A stretch of DNA of 40,860 nucleotides, taken from NCBI GenBank assembly GCA_025928655.1, contig JAICJC010000016.1, positions 1-40,860 of the forward strand. Reading direction: 5' to 3'. The number at the start of each line of letters is the position of its first letter. Within the stretch, counting starts at the first letter, position 1. Below the pieces are notes generated by a model. That model worked only from the letters and a program-made list of their open reading frames with translations, was not told where the DNA came from and did not search any database. Below, one piece after another: positions 25,239 through 33,249 of this stretch. Position numbers and translations under genes: made by a program. The DNA comes from Thermoleophilia bacterium (lineage in GTDB: Bacteria; Actinomycetota; Thermoleophilia; Gaiellales; JAICJC01).

Positions 25239-25770
25239 TCATCGCAGCGGCGCCACCCCGAGCAGCCGGGCGCTGACCTCGAGCCGGTAGGGGAACGTGC
25301 CGCCGATGCGGCGCGAGATCGAGAAGCGTAGGTCGAGCCCGAGGGTCTGGCCGCGTGCGCGTCGTCCTGGGTGACGCCGAGGATGGAGATCCGCGTGCGC
25401 TGCCAGGCGAGCATCCGCCCGTGCGGGGTGATCCGGAACCGCTGCGCCTCCAGGTGCTGGGCCGAAAGGTCGGTCTCGACGGTCAGGTAGCGGCCGCGGC
25501 GGCCGACCACCACGACCGCGCGGTGGGGGAGGGAGCGGTGGAGCACAGGCTCCCGACGCCGGCGCACTCCCATCCGGAGGTGGCGTAGGTGTAGACGCCC
25601 GGCGCGGGCAGGCCGGTGGCGGGATCGGAGCCCTGTAGCGCCACGTCGCGGGCGACGGCGCGGCTGCGTCCGACCGGCGTCGAGCCGTTCCCGCGCAGCA
25701 CGACGAACACGACCGCGCCGGCCACGGCGGCGATCGCCACCGCCGCGCCGATCAGGATCCGCCGCCGCAC
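25239..25770 (-). pseudogene. Frameshifted exported/membrane-anchored protein gene
   Basis: An intact start, MRRRILIGAAVAIAAVAGAV, gives a signal anchor followed by PAPGVYTYATSGWE. Reading then has to move to a second frame (LTVETDLSAQHLEAQRF, MLAWQRTRISILGVTQDD) and again to a third (SRRIGGTFPYRLEVSARLLG, then a TGA at 25241-25239). Both shifts look like single-base losses, near 25545-25565 and near 25350. All three segments read as one coherent beta-rich secreted protein. From memory, related actinobacterial proteins are longer between the second and third segments, so an internal deletion is also possible. It is either a decayed gene or sequencing error. Function unknown. Confidence 0.6.
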
Positions 25771-25782
25771 GCCCGGACGCTA

Positions 25783-25791
25783 CCCCCCCCC
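25783..25791. repeat. Nine-base C homopolymer in a divergent promoter
   Basis: An uninterrupted run of nine C lies 13 bases upstream of the frameshifted gene's start and about 38 bases before the hydrolase start. Runs of this length are prone to slippage, or to miscalling. Confidence 0.6.
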
Positions 25792-25828
25792 GGCCACCCT
25801 GCCGGCCTCGTGTACGCTCGGGGCGCGG

Positions 25829-26707
25829 ATGGACACGTCCAACCTGCGCACCCTCGAGCTGACGGAGACCCTGCTCGGCTTCTACGACGGCCGCGTGCCC
25901 GGCCGGGAGCTCGGGCCGGACCCGACCTGGGTCGACGACGGCGCGCTCTCGCTCGGCACCTGCAGCTTCGCCATCGTCGACGGCGGCGAGGCGCTGGTCT
26001 ACGACACCCATGTCTCGGTGTCGCACGCGCGCGCGGTCCGGGCCGAGGTCGAGCGCCGCGGCGCGAGCCGGATCACGGTCGTCCTCAGCCACTGGCATCT
26101 CGACCACATCGCCGGCACCGAGGCGTTCGCGGACTGCGAGGTGATCGCGAACGCCCTCACGGCGGAGCTCATGACGGCGCACCGGGCCGAGATCGAGGAG
26201 GGGCGCCGCGCCGGCCCGCCGGCGATCTCGCCCCTGATCCTGCCGACCCGGACGTTCACGGGCGAGCTGCACCTCGACGTGGGCGGCGTGGGCGTCGACC
26301 TGCTCGAGTTCGACATCCACAGCCGCGACGCGACCGTCCTGCACATCCCGGCGGAGGGCGTCCTGCTCGCCGGCGACACGCTCGAGGACACGGTCACCTA
26401 CGTCTCCGAGCCCGACGGGCTCGGCCGCCACCTGGAGGAGCTCGAGCGCCTGCGCGCCCTCGGCGCGACCCGGATCTACCCGAACCACGGCAGCGTCGAG
26501 GCGATGGCCGGCGGCGGCTACGGCGAGGGCCTGATCCTGGCGACGGAGCGCTACATCGAGGCGCTCCTGCGCCACGCCCGCGACCCCCGCCCCGAGGACG
26601 CCGACATGCGGGCGTTCGTCGCCGACTCGCTGGCGCAGGGCTGGATCGGCTACTTCGCCCCGTACGAGCGCGTGCACGAGAGCAACCTCGAGAGCGTGCG
26701 CGGCTAG
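25829..26707 (+). CDS. Metallo-beta-lactamase-fold hydrolase
   Basis: The protein has 292 residues. The metal motif is SHWHLDHIAG (HxHxDH), followed by a downstream ligand region, LLAGDTLEDTVTY, and YPNHGS for the last histidine. Early residues FAIVDGGEALVYDTHVS form the usual first strands. No signal peptide is seen, so it is cytoplasmic. The family hydrolyses thioesters, phosphodiesters, lactones and more, and nothing here fixes the substrate. The ATG at 25829 starts the family alignment; a much longer open frame upstream is proline/threonine-rich and runs antisense to the frameshifted gene. TACGCT 10 bases upstream may be a -10 element. Confidence 0.85.
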   Translation: MDTSNLRTLELTETLLGFYDGRVPGRELGPDPTWVDDGALSLGTCSFAIVDGGEALVYDTHVSVSHARAVRAEVERRGASRITVVLSHWHLDHIAGTEAFADCEVIANALTAELMTAHRAEIEEGRRAGPPAISPLILPTRTFTGELHLDVGGVGVDLLEFDIHSRDATVLHIPAEGVLLAGDTLEDTVTYVSEPDGLGRHLEELERLRALGATRIYPNHGSVEAMAGGGYGEGLILATERYIEALLRHARDPRPEDADMRAFVADSLAQGWIGYFAPYERVHESNLESVRG

Positions 26708-26719
26708 CGCCGGCGCCAA

Positions 26720-26787
26720 CCGGGGTCAGACCCCACGCAACGCGCGTCACGGAACTGCAACGGCCGCCGTTCGGGGTCTGACCCCGG
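26720..26787. repeat. REP/BIME-like inverted pair of GGGGTC-N-GACCCC elements
   Basis: CCGGGGTCAGACCCC (26720-26734) and its exact reverse complement (26773-26787) flank 38 bases. Each arm is itself palindromic around one base. The same core recurs at 33216-33247. The pair lies between the hydrolase stop and the next gene, so it could also act as a terminator. Confidence 0.8.
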
Positions 26788-26820
26788 TGGTCGGCGCGCG
26801 GTCCAGTAGGTTCCGCGACG

Positions 26821-27606
26821 GTGTTCCTGTTCCCGTGGTACGCGGCGTTGTGCGTCGCCCAGGGCCTGTTGGTGGCGATCCCGGCCGTCGGCCGCGACCC
26901 CAGCCGCCGCCACGCCGCCCTGGGGCTGGCCGGCCCGGCCGCGGCCATGGTCATCGGGGTCGGGACGGTGCGGCTGGGCGGGGGATCCGGCGCCGACTTC
27001 CTGGCCTGGCTGGGGACGTTCGCGACGCCGGCGCTGGCCGCGGTGCTCGGCTGGGCGGCCCGCTGGCGGTGGCCGCTCCTGACGGCGGTGGCCGCGGCCA
27101 TCCTCTACGCGGTCGCCTGGCAGGCGGGCGGCCATCTCGCCGAGGCCGCCGGCGCGGCCCTGATCGGGGGGGCCTGCCTCGCCATCGCCGCGATCGTCGG
27201 CCCGATCACCCCCGCCCGCTATCTCGCCATCGGCCTCATCGTCCTGATCGCGGTCGACGTCTACCTGGTGTGGGGCAACCGCCAGGTCGAGCGCACGACG
27301 TCCGCCCTGCAGCAGGCGACGCTCCCGCACGTCGGCGTCGCCTCCCACCACACCAGGCCGCTGCCGGCCCTGCAGCAGGTGAACCTCGGGAACTCGAGCA
27401 TGGGCTGGCTCGACTTCCTCGCGCCGGCGCTGCTCGGTGCGGTCGTCGGGCGCCGCGCCCGCCCCCGCCTGCGCGCGGCCGTCGCCGTGGCGGTCGCCGC
27501 GCTCGCGTGGGGGCTCGTGCTCGAGCTGACCTCACCCATCCCTGCCACCGTGCCGGTGCTGGCCGGCCTGGCCGTCACGTGGCCCCGGTGGTGGCGCGGG
27601 GGCTAG
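26821..27606 (+). CDS. Multi-pass membrane protein with presenilin-like aspartates (tentative)
   Basis: The protein has 261 residues and about eight or nine hydrophobic segments, so it is an integral membrane protein. Late in the chain, Asp146 lies inside a helix (VLIAVDVYLVWGN) and Asp198 in MGWLDFLAPALLG, followed by IPATVPVLAG near the C-terminus. Presenilin and signal peptide peptidase (A22) proteins have a helix aspartate, then a GxGD helix, then a PAL-type motif in the same order and spacing. Here GWLD replaces GxGD. This is remote and may be coincidence; the safe label is hypothetical membrane protein. The GTG start has TAGGTT 8 bases upstream and no ribosome site, so it may be leaderless. 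Confidence 0.7.
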   Translation: MFLFPWYAALCVAQGLLVAIPAVGRDPSRRHAALGLAGPAAAMVIGVGTVRLGGGSGADFLAWLGTFATPALAAVLGWAARWRWPLLTAVAAAILYAVAWQAGGHLAEAAGAALIGGACLAIAAIVGPITPARYLAIGLIVLIAVDVYLVWGNRQVERTTSALQQATLPHVGVASHHTRPLPALQQVNLGNSSMGWLDFLAPALLGAVVGRRARPRLRAAVAVAVAALAWGLVLELTSPIPATVPVLAGLAVTWPRWWRGG

Positions 27607-27836
27607 TGCCGCGGCCCGGTGCGCGGCGGCGCGGCCAGGTAGTGCTCGAGATCGCGCAGGCCCGCCCGGACGTAGCGGCGCTGGGCCAGCCGCCGGTGCC
27701 AGCAGGCGCAGCGGCCGGAGAGCGCGCAGGCGAGCAGGCAGAGGGCGGCGCCGATCGCCACCACGAGCGCCGCCGCAACCAGCCCCGTGTCGAATGCGCG
27801 CCCGTACTGGAAGAGCGACTGCATCGACGGGGACAT
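27603..27836 (-). CDS. Small membrane protein, paralogue of the protein at 36750
   Basis: The protein has 77 residues. One transmembrane segment lies at about 16-40 (TGLVAAALVVAIGAALCLLACAL), followed by a basic tail, CHRRLAQRRYVRAGLRDLEH, and YLAAPP. The tail matches the spacing of RRDVRRGIREIEAFLAGP in the protein at 36750-37025, so the two look like one small family. The ATG has GAGGGG 6 bases upstream, overlapping the stop of the upstream hydrolase gene, with which it is probably co-transcribed. The stop overlaps that of the convergent membrane protein. No function is known. Confidence 0.68.
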   Translation of the reverse strand: MSPSMQSLFQYGRAFDTGLVAAALVVAIGAALCLLACALSGRCACWHRRLAQRRYVRAGLRDLEHYLAAPPRTGPRH

Positions 27837-27846
27837 TCAGGGCCCC

Positions 27847-28521
27847 TCAGTCCCGCGCTTCCGGTGGCGCCATGTGCAGCACGCCCGGCCCGCGCCCGCC
27901 GTCCGGCCCGAGCGCGTGCTCGGGGCCCGTCTCCGCGACCTGGTCGTGCAGGGCGAGGAAGGCGTCGGCCGGCTCGAGGAAGTCGATCGCCGGGGTGCGG
28001 TAGTGCATCGGCACCACCCAGCGCGGATCGAGCGCCCGCGTGATCTCCGCCGCCTGCTCGGCGCCGATCGTCGGCCCGCCGCCGACGGGCAGGAAGAGCA
28101 GGTCGACCGACCCGATCGCCTCCCGCTGCTCCGGCCGCAGGGACGACTGGCCGAAGTCACCGAAATGGCAGACGCGCACGCCGTCGAGCGTGAAGACGAA
28201 GATCGTGTTCGGGCCGCGGGCCGTGCCCGCCGTGTCGTCGTGCTCGGAGGCGATCGCGACCACCTCGCCGACCGGCGTCTCGAACCGGCCCGCTGTCGAA
28301 CGGACGACGTGCGGGTCGCCGGTGACGACCTCGACGGCGTTGTGGTCGCCGTGCTCGTGCGTGACGAGCAGCACGTCGGCGTCGTGCTCGGGCACGGGCG
28401 GATAGGCGAACCGGCGGCGGCCGCCGAGCAGGGCGCCGAGGTCGCCGAAGGGATCGATCGAAACCGTGTGGTTCGCGCCGGTGAGCGTATAGGCGGACTG
28501 GCCGTGCCAACGGATCTTCAT
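27847..28521 (-). CDS. UlaG/YtkL-like metal-dependent hydrolase (metallo-beta-lactamase fold)
   Basis: The protein has 224 residues from MKIRWHGQSAYTLTGANHTV, the characteristic start of this family. The preceding GGGGAAA supports this ATG over the one at 28569. Metal ligands include THEHGDHNAV, a histidine in ASEHDDTAG, CHFGDFG and VVPMHYRTP. The family lacks a strongly conserved biochemical role; members cleave lactones or phosphodiesters or have unknown substrates. It is the first gene of a two-gene minus-strand unit with the small membrane protein, and it diverges from merR. Confidence 0.88.
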   Translation of the reverse strand: MKIRWHGQSAYTLTGANHTVSIDPFGDLGALLGGRRRFAYPPVPEHDADVLLVTHEHGDHNAVEVVTGDPHVVRSTAGRFETPVGEVVAIASEHDDTAGTARGPNTIFVFTLDGVRVCHFGDFGQSSLRPEQREAIGSVDLLFLPVGGGPTIGAEQAAEITRALDPRWVVPMHYRTPAIDFLEPADAFLALHDQVAETGPEHALGPDGGRGPGVLHMAPPEARD

Positions 28522-28615
28522 CGCGTTTCCCCGGCGTCGCGGTTTCTCACGTTCGCTGGAGGTTATCACGGAGAAACGGCGGGGACGAGGGGAATGGGCC
28601 TCATCTCGCCTGTGC

Positions 28616-28630
28616 TATCTTCCGTTAACG
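28616..28630 (+). promoter_or_regulatory. merR promoter with CGTTAACG dyad
   Basis: TATCTT (28616-28621) resembles a -10 hexamer. An 8-bp perfect palindrome, CGTTAACG (28623-28630), sits where transcription should begin, inside a longer imperfect dyad, TTCCGTTAACGTGAA. Further up, GTTTCTC and GAGAAAC form inverted arms in the divergent spacer. Autoregulation by MerR is the natural reading. Confidence 0.45.
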
Positions 28631-29112
28631 TGAATATGACTCCGAAAGACGAGACCGCCGCCGAGGAGGGGACGGAGGCGCCCTTCCGCATCGGCGAGCT
28701 CGCGCGCCGCGTGGGCGCCACGCCCCGCACCGTGCGCTACTACGAAGAGCTCGGCCTCCTGCCCGATCGCGGCCGCCCGGAGGGCGCCCACCGGCTCTAT
28801 GACCACGAGGACGAGGCCCGCCTGTCAGACCTCATCCGCGTGCGCGACCTGCTCGGCCTCTCGCTGGCAGAGCTGCGCGACTGGATGGACGCCGAGGCGG
28901 CCCGCGCCGTCCTGCGCGAGCGCTGGCACGGCGCGCCGGCGCCGGGGTCGGAGGACCGCGCCCACATCCTGGGCGAGTCGCTGCGCCACGTCGAGCGCCA
29001 GGCCTCGCTCGTGCGCGCCCGCCGGGTGGCGCTCGAGCAGCTCGAGGACGAGCTCCTCGAGAAGCGGCGCCGGATCCGCATGCTCCGCGACGAGTTCGAG
29101 GAGCAGGTGTGA
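28630..29112 (+). CDS. MerR family transcriptional regulator
   Basis: The protein has 160 residues if started at GTG 28630, or 158 from the ATG at 28636. The MerR winged helix is plain: FRIGELARRVGATPRTVRYY, then EELGLLPDRGRPEGAHRLY. The rest is a long helix suited to a coiled-coil dimer (RHVERQASLVRARRVALEQL). No cysteine effector site is visible, so a metal sensor is unlikely; a drug-type ligand is likelier. No ribosome site precedes either start, and TATCTT lies 8 bases before the GTG, suggesting a leaderless message. The stop overlaps the DHA2 transporter as GTGA, so it probably controls that pump. Confidence 0.92.
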   Translation: MNMTPKDETAAEEGTEAPFRIGELARRVGATPRTVRYYEELGLLPDRGRPEGAHRLYDHEDEARLSDLIRVRDLLGLSLAELRDWMDAEAARAVLRERWHGAPAPGSEDRAHILGESLRHVERQASLVRARRVALEQLEDELLEKRRRIRMLRDEFEEQV

Positions 29113-30845
29113 ACCCGCAGACGCCGCCGTCGCCGCACTACAAGTGGATCGCCCTGTCAAACACGACGCTCGGCATCCTCATGGCGACCATCAACTCGTC
29201 GATCGTGCTGATCGCGCTGCCCGACATCTTCCGCGGCATCCACCTGAACCCGCTCGGCGCCGGCAACTCGAGCTACCTGCTGTGGATGATCATGGGCTTC
29301 CTGGTCGCGACCGCCGTCCTCGTCGTGAGCTTCGGCCGGGTGGGCGACATCTACGGCCGGGTGCGCATGTTCACCATCGGCTTCGCGATCTTCACCGTGT
29401 TCTCGCTCCTGCTCACGGTCACGTGGATGCACGGCGGCGCGGGGGCGCTGTGGATGATCATCATGCGGGTCGGCCAGGGCGTCGGCGGCGCGTTCCTGTT
29501 CGCGAACTCGTCGGCCATCCTCACCGACGCCTTCCCGCACGACCAGCGTGGCCTCGCGCTCGGCGTGAACACGGTCGCCGGCATCGCCGGGTCGTTCATC
29601 GGCCTCGTGCTCGGCGGCGTGCTCGGCCCGGTGTCGTGGCGGCTCGTGTTCCTGGTGTCGGTGCCGGTCGGCCTCTTCGGCACGCTGTGGTCGTGGCGCA
29701 AGCTGGTCGACCTGGGCGTGCGCCAGCCGGCCCGGATCGACTGGTGGGGCAACCTCACGTTCGCCGCCGGCCTGGTCGCGATCCTGGTCGGCATCACGTA
29801 CGGGATCCAGCCGTACGGGGGCCACACGATGGGGTGGACGTCGCCGAAGGTGCTCGCCTGCATGGGCGGCGGGCTCGTCCTGCTCGCGATCTTCGCGGTC
29901 ATCGAGACCCGGATCGAGGATCCGATGTTCCGGCTCAGCCTGTTCGGGATCCGCCCCTTCACGGCCGGCAACATCGCGACGCTCCTGGCCTCGCTCGGCC
30001 GCGGCGGGCTCATGTTCATGCTGATCATGTGGCTGCAGGGAATCTGGCTGCCGCTGCACGGCTACAGCTTCTCCGAGACGCCGCTCTGGGCCGGGATCTA
30101 CATGCTGCCGCTGACGGTCGGCTTCCTCATCGCGGGCCCGGCCTCCGGCTACCTCTCCGACCACTTCGGCGCGCGGCCGTTCGCGACGGGCGGCATGCTC
30201 GTCGCCGCGCTCAGCTTCTTCCTGCTCGAGCTCCTGCCGGTGAACTTCAACTACCTCTGGTTCGGGCTGCTGCTGCTCATGGTCGGCCTGGGGATGGGCC
30301 TGTTCGCGTCGCCCAACATGGCGGGGATCATGAACAGCCTGCCGGCGAACCGGCGCGGCGCCGGGGCCGGCATGGCGACGACGTTCCAGAACTCGGCCCT
30401 CGTGCTCTCGATCGGGATCTTCTTCTCGCTGATGATCCTCGGCCTCGCGAACACGCTGCCCGGGACGCTCGACCACGGCCTGGTCGCCCAGGGCGTGCCC
30501 AAGGCGGACGCGGCCCGGGTCTCGAACCTGCCGCCCGTCGGGCTGCTCTTCGCCTCGTTCCTCGGGTACAACCCGATGCAGCAGCTGCTCGGGCCGGTGC
30601 TCCCGCACCTCTCGCACGCCCACGCGACTTATCTGACCGGGCGCACGTACTTCCCGCAGCTGATGTCGAAGCCCTTCTCCGACGGCCTGCACGAGGCGTT
30701 CGACTTCGCCATCGCCGCCTGCCTGATCGCCGCCGCGGCCTCGTGGCTGCGGGGCGGCAAGTACGTGCACGGCCTGGAGGACGAGAAAGCCGTGCCGTCC
30801 GTGGCGTCGGTCGAGGGCGAGATGATGCTCGCCGACGGTGACTGA
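29109..30845 (+). CDS. DHA2-type (14-helix) MFS multidrug efflux transporter
   Basis: The protein has 578 residues with roughly fourteen hydrophobic helices. N-terminal TTLGILMATINSSIVLIALP matches the first helix of EmrB/QacA-type drug:proton antiporters. GRVGDIYGRVRMF is motif A, and GVNTVAGIAGSFIGLVLGGV corresponds to the antiporter motif C region. It exports toxic compounds across the inner membrane using the proton gradient. The GTG start overlaps the merR stop, forming a two-gene resistance operon induced by a MerR ligand. A long extramembrane loop (SNLPPVGLLFASF to TYLTGRTYF) lies before the last helix, as in some actinobacterial members. Confidence 0.92.
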   Translation: MNPQTPPSPHYKWIALSNTTLGILMATINSSIVLIALPDIFRGIHLNPLGAGNSSYLLWMIMGFLVATAVLVVSFGRVGDIYGRVRMFTIGFAIFTVFSLLLTVTWMHGGAGALWMIIMRVGQGVGGAFLFANSSAILTDAFPHDQRGLALGVNTVAGIAGSFIGLVLGGVLGPVSWRLVFLVSVPVGLFGTLWSWRKLVDLGVRQPARIDWWGNLTFAAGLVAILVGITYGIQPYGGHTMGWTSPKVLACMGGGLVLLAIFAVIETRIEDPMFRLSLFGIRPFTAGNIATLLASLGRGGLMFMLIMWLQGIWLPLHGYSFSETPLWAGIYMLPLTVGFLIAGPASGYLSDHFGARPFATGGMLVAALSFFLLELLPVNFNYLWFGLLLLMVGLGMGLFASPNMAGIMNSLPANRRGAGAGMATTFQNSALVLSIGIFFSLMILGLANTLPGTLDHGLVAQGVPKADAARVSNLPPVGLLFASFLGYNPMQQLLGPVLPHLSHAHATYLTGRTYFPQLMSKPFSDGLHEAFDFAIAACLIAAAASWLRGGKYVHGLEDEKAVPSVASVEGEMMLADGD

Positions 30846-30865
30846 CCGGCCCTGAAGGGCTGATC

Positions 30866-30880
30866 CGCCCGCGGCGGGCG
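30866..30880 (+). terminator. Hairpin after the DHA2 gene
   Basis: CGCCCG-CGG-CGGGCG, a 6-bp GC stem, lies 20 bases after the transporter stop. A shorter GCCC-TGAA-GGGC hairpin precedes it. No U-tract follows. It lies immediately before the nrnA -10 element. Confidence 0.4.
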
Positions 30881-30884
30881 ACCG

Positions 30885-30890
30885 TATCAT
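30885..30890 (+). promoter_or_regulatory. -10 element placing the nrnA transcript start at its ATG
   Basis: TATCAT ends exactly 6 bases before the ATG at 30897. Transcription would begin at the A of the start codon, the classic leaderless arrangement. No ribosome site is present, and no clear -35 was found. Confidence 0.55.
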
Positions 30891-30896
30891 GGGCGC

Positions 30897-31931
30897 ATGG
30901 ACGACGCGCCCTCGCGGCTATCGGATCCCGAGTTCCGGCGTGCGGTCTCGACGCTCCGCGCGGCCGGGCGCGTCTGCGTGGCGACCCACGAGAACCCCGA
31001 CGGCGACGCCATCGGCTCGCTGGTCGCCGCGGCCGCCGGGCTGCGGGCGCTCGGCAAGACCGTGCGGACGTACCTCGAGCCGGGCTCGACGATCCCGAGC
31101 GAGCTGCGCTTGCTCGACGTCACCGGGCTCGAGCGCCGGCTCGACCCCGGCGCCCTCGCCGGCTGGACGCTGCTCACGCTCGACTGCGCCACCCTGCGCC
31201 GGCTCGGTCACGGCCACCGGTCGGTGATCGCCGGGGCCGACGCGGTCGTCTCGATCGACCACCACTACGACAACACCCGCTTCGGCGACGTGAACCTGAT
31301 CGACGGCGGCGCCTCGTCGACGGCCGAGATCCTGTTCGACGTGCTCGAGGCGCTCGGGGTCGGGATCACGCCCGAGATCGCACAGGCGCTGTACGTCGCG
31401 CTCGTCACGGACACCGGCCGCTTCCAGCAGCGGACGACCGGCCCGGGGGCGCTGCGCATGGCGGCGCGCCTCGTCGACGCCGGCGTCGACATCCAGCGCG
31501 TCTCCGAGCTCGTCTTCGAGACCGTGCCGCTGCGCAAGCTGCACCTGCTCGGCGTCGTGATCTCGAACCTCGTCCTGTACGAGGGGGGGCGGATCGCGAT
31601 CTCCCACCTCGAGCGCGGCGACTTCGTCCGGCTGGCGGCCGCCGAGTCCGACACCGAGGGCCTGGTCGACCATCTGCGCGCCGTCAGCGGCGTCGAGGTG
31701 GCGGCACTCATCCGGGAGCCGCAGCCGGCCCCCGACGGCCACCTGCCGCCGAACCGCGTCTCGCTGCGATCGCGCGGCAGCATCGACGTCTCGGCCATCG
31801 CCCGCAAGACGGGCGGCGGCGGCCACAAGCAGGCGGCCGGGTTCTCGCACGGCGGCGACATCGCCGCGATCCGCGCCTTCATCGCCGCCGAGGCGGCGCT
31901 CCAGCTCAGCCTCGTCGACTCCGCCGCCTGA
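30897..31931 (+). CDS. nrnA: DHH/DHHA1 phosphoesterase, NrnA-type oligoribonuclease/pAp phosphatase
   Basis: The protein has 344 residues. The DHH domain shows ATHENPDGDAIGSLVAA, LLTLDCAT, SIDHHYDN and ALVTDTGRFQQ. The DHHA1 domain ends with TGGGGHKQAAGF, which binds substrate. All DHH motifs are intact. The enzyme degrades 2-5-mer RNA to mononucleotides and dephosphorylates pAp, and actinobacterial members can also act on cyclic-dinucleotide breakdown products. It stands alone, convergent with the LCAT-like gene with no spacing. In many genomes this gene sits with rbfA and truB, which are absent here. Confidence 0.9.
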   Translation: MDDAPSRLSDPEFRRAVSTLRAAGRVCVATHENPDGDAIGSLVAAAAGLRALGKTVRTYLEPGSTIPSELRLLDVTGLERRLDPGALAGWTLLTLDCATLRRLGHGHRSVIAGADAVVSIDHHYDNTRFGDVNLIDGGASSTAEILFDVLEALGVGITPEIAQALYVALVTDTGRFQQRTTGPGALRMAARLVDAGVDIQRVSELVFETVPLRKLHLLGVVISNLVLYEGGRIAISHLERGDFVRLAAAESDTEGLVDHLRAVSGVEVAALIREPQPAPDGHLPPNRVSLRSRGSIDVSAIARKTGGGGHKQAAGFSHGGDIAAIRAFIAAEAALQLSLVDSAA

Positions 31932-33191
31932 TCAGCCGCAGTGCGATCGCGAACGGCGCAGGTCGCCCAGCAGCGCGGCGATCACCGACGGGTTGCTCGG
32001 GAGCGAGAAGTGGTCGACGCCGGGATGGTTCGTGAGCTGGAACCGGAAGCAGGTCATGTGCCGCCAGGCGCGCACGGCGCCGTTGGTGATGTCCTCCTGG
32101 TTCACGTCGCCGTCGCGGGTGAAGAAGGTGGCGGTGTTGGGGTCGAGCACCTGCCCGACGTGGAGGTTCGGGAGCACGGCGCCGACCACCGTCGGGATGC
32201 CCGAGCCCTTCTGGGCATGCACGTCGACATCCGGGAAATGCGCCCGGTCGGTGAACCGCACGAAGCCGATGTAATGGCGGGCGACGGGGATCAGCCAGCG
32301 CAGGTGCGCGTCCCGCAGCAGCCGGGGCCAGCCGGCGGGTGTGTAGCTGCGGCCGGTGGCGGCATCCTCCACCACGACCTCGCGATGCCCGAAGATCCGT
32401 GGGTCGGCCGCGCTCATCCACGACGACGGGGCGGTGAGGTACATCCGCGCGCTCGTGCGCGCCTGGGTCGGCGTCGCCGGGTAGGTGAAGTCCTCGGTGT
32501 TGAGCCCGGTGAAGAGGATGGGGTAGAGCGCTCCCTGGCCGGGCAGGTTCCCGGCGATCGGGCTGAAGCCGTGGATGTAGCGGTGCCGCCAGGCGTGCGA
32601 GGTGTGCGTCAGCAGGTACTGCGCGTAGAGCGGGCCGTTGGAGTGGCCGATCAGCTGCACGGGGCGGCCCCCGTTGGCGCGGGAGGTGCGCTCCACGAGC
32701 CGCTTCGTCCGGCGCAGGAAGCCGCCCATGTCCGGCGTCAGGCGGGCGTCGTAGCCGGCGACGCGGATGTTCTCGCCGGGCGTGTACCCCGCGGCCTCGA
32801 GCGCGTGGTAGAGGGGCCCGTAGAACGGCGCGCTGGCCGGGCTGCCGTAGTCCAGGATGCGCACCGACACCCCGCGCTGGTTCGAGAACCGCCGCCGCAT
32901 CGGTTCTCGGGAGTGGCGGTCGTAGCGCAGGGTCAGGAGCTCGTCCCGGCAGACCTGGCTGAAGGCGTTGCCCGGGTGCGGGTTGGCGAACCAGTCCTGG
33001 AACGAGCCCGACCCCGGGCAGCCCGGGAACGCCGTCTGGTCGCGGACGGTGACCTCGAGCTTCGTGAAGTGGAACGCCGGGAAGAGCACGACCGGCGTCA
33101 GGCCGCCGTGCGCCGATCCGGCGGCCTCGCCGGCCGGCGAGAGCACGAGCGCCGCTGCGGCCACCGCCAGGAGTCCGAGCCTCCGCCTCAC
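31932..33191 (-). CDS. Exported lecithin:cholesterol acyltransferase (LCAT/PDAT)-like alpha/beta hydrolase
   Basis: The protein has 419 residues. An N-terminal signal peptide (MRRRLGLLAVAAAALVLSP) is followed by VVLFPAFHFTKLEVTV, the LCAT-family opening. The nucleophile elbow is LIGHSNGPLYAQYLL, and VDHFSLPSN near the C-terminus provides a candidate catalytic histidine. Paired cysteines occur in FPGCPGSG and QVCRDEL. The family moves or removes acyl chains of glycerophospholipids, and bacterial members are uncommon, so substrate is uncertain. The GTG start has TAGCAT 7 bases upstream and no ribosome site, so it is probably leaderless. A REP-like hairpin separates it from the upstream MFS gene. 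Confidence 0.85.
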   Translation of the reverse strand: MRRRLGLLAVAAAALVLSPAGEAAGSAHGGLTPVVLFPAFHFTKLEVTVRDQTAFPGCPGSGSFQDWFANPHPGNAFSQVCRDELLTLRYDRHSREPMRRRFSNQRGVSVRILDYGSPASAPFYGPLYHALEAAGYTPGENIRVAGYDARLTPDMGGFLRRTKRLVERTSRANGGRPVQLIGHSNGPLYAQYLLTHTSHAWRHRYIHGFSPIAGNLPGQGALYPILFTGLNTEDFTYPATPTQARTSARMYLTAPSSWMSAADPRIFGHREVVVEDAATGRSYTPAGWPRLLRDAHLRWLIPVARHYIGFVRFTDRAHFPDVDVHAQKGSGIPTVVGAVLPNLHVGQVLDPNTATFFTRDGDVNQEDITNGAVRAWRHMTCFRFQLTNHPGVDHFSLPSNPSVIAALLGDLRRSRSHCG

Positions 33192-33215
33192 GGGCGCGAT
33201 GCTACCAGCCCGCGA

Positions 33216-33247
33216 CGCACCAAACGGGGTCAGACCCCGTTGGTGCG
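33216..33247. repeat. REP-like long hairpin with GGGGTC-A-GACCCC core
   Basis: The core GGGGTCAGACCCC is extended on both sides (CGCACCAAA to the left, GTTGGTGCG to the right) into a stem of about 15 bp with one bulged A. The same core occurs twice at 26.7 kb. It starts 2 bases before the minus-strand MFS stop, so it probably terminates that transcript. Confidence 0.8.
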
Positions 33248-33249
33248 CC

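Noticed and set aside
29157-30890. 577-codon minus-strand frame opposite the DHA2 gene
   Set aside because: Charged, repetitive shadow of a membrane-protein gene with no domain; the plus-strand product is unambiguous.
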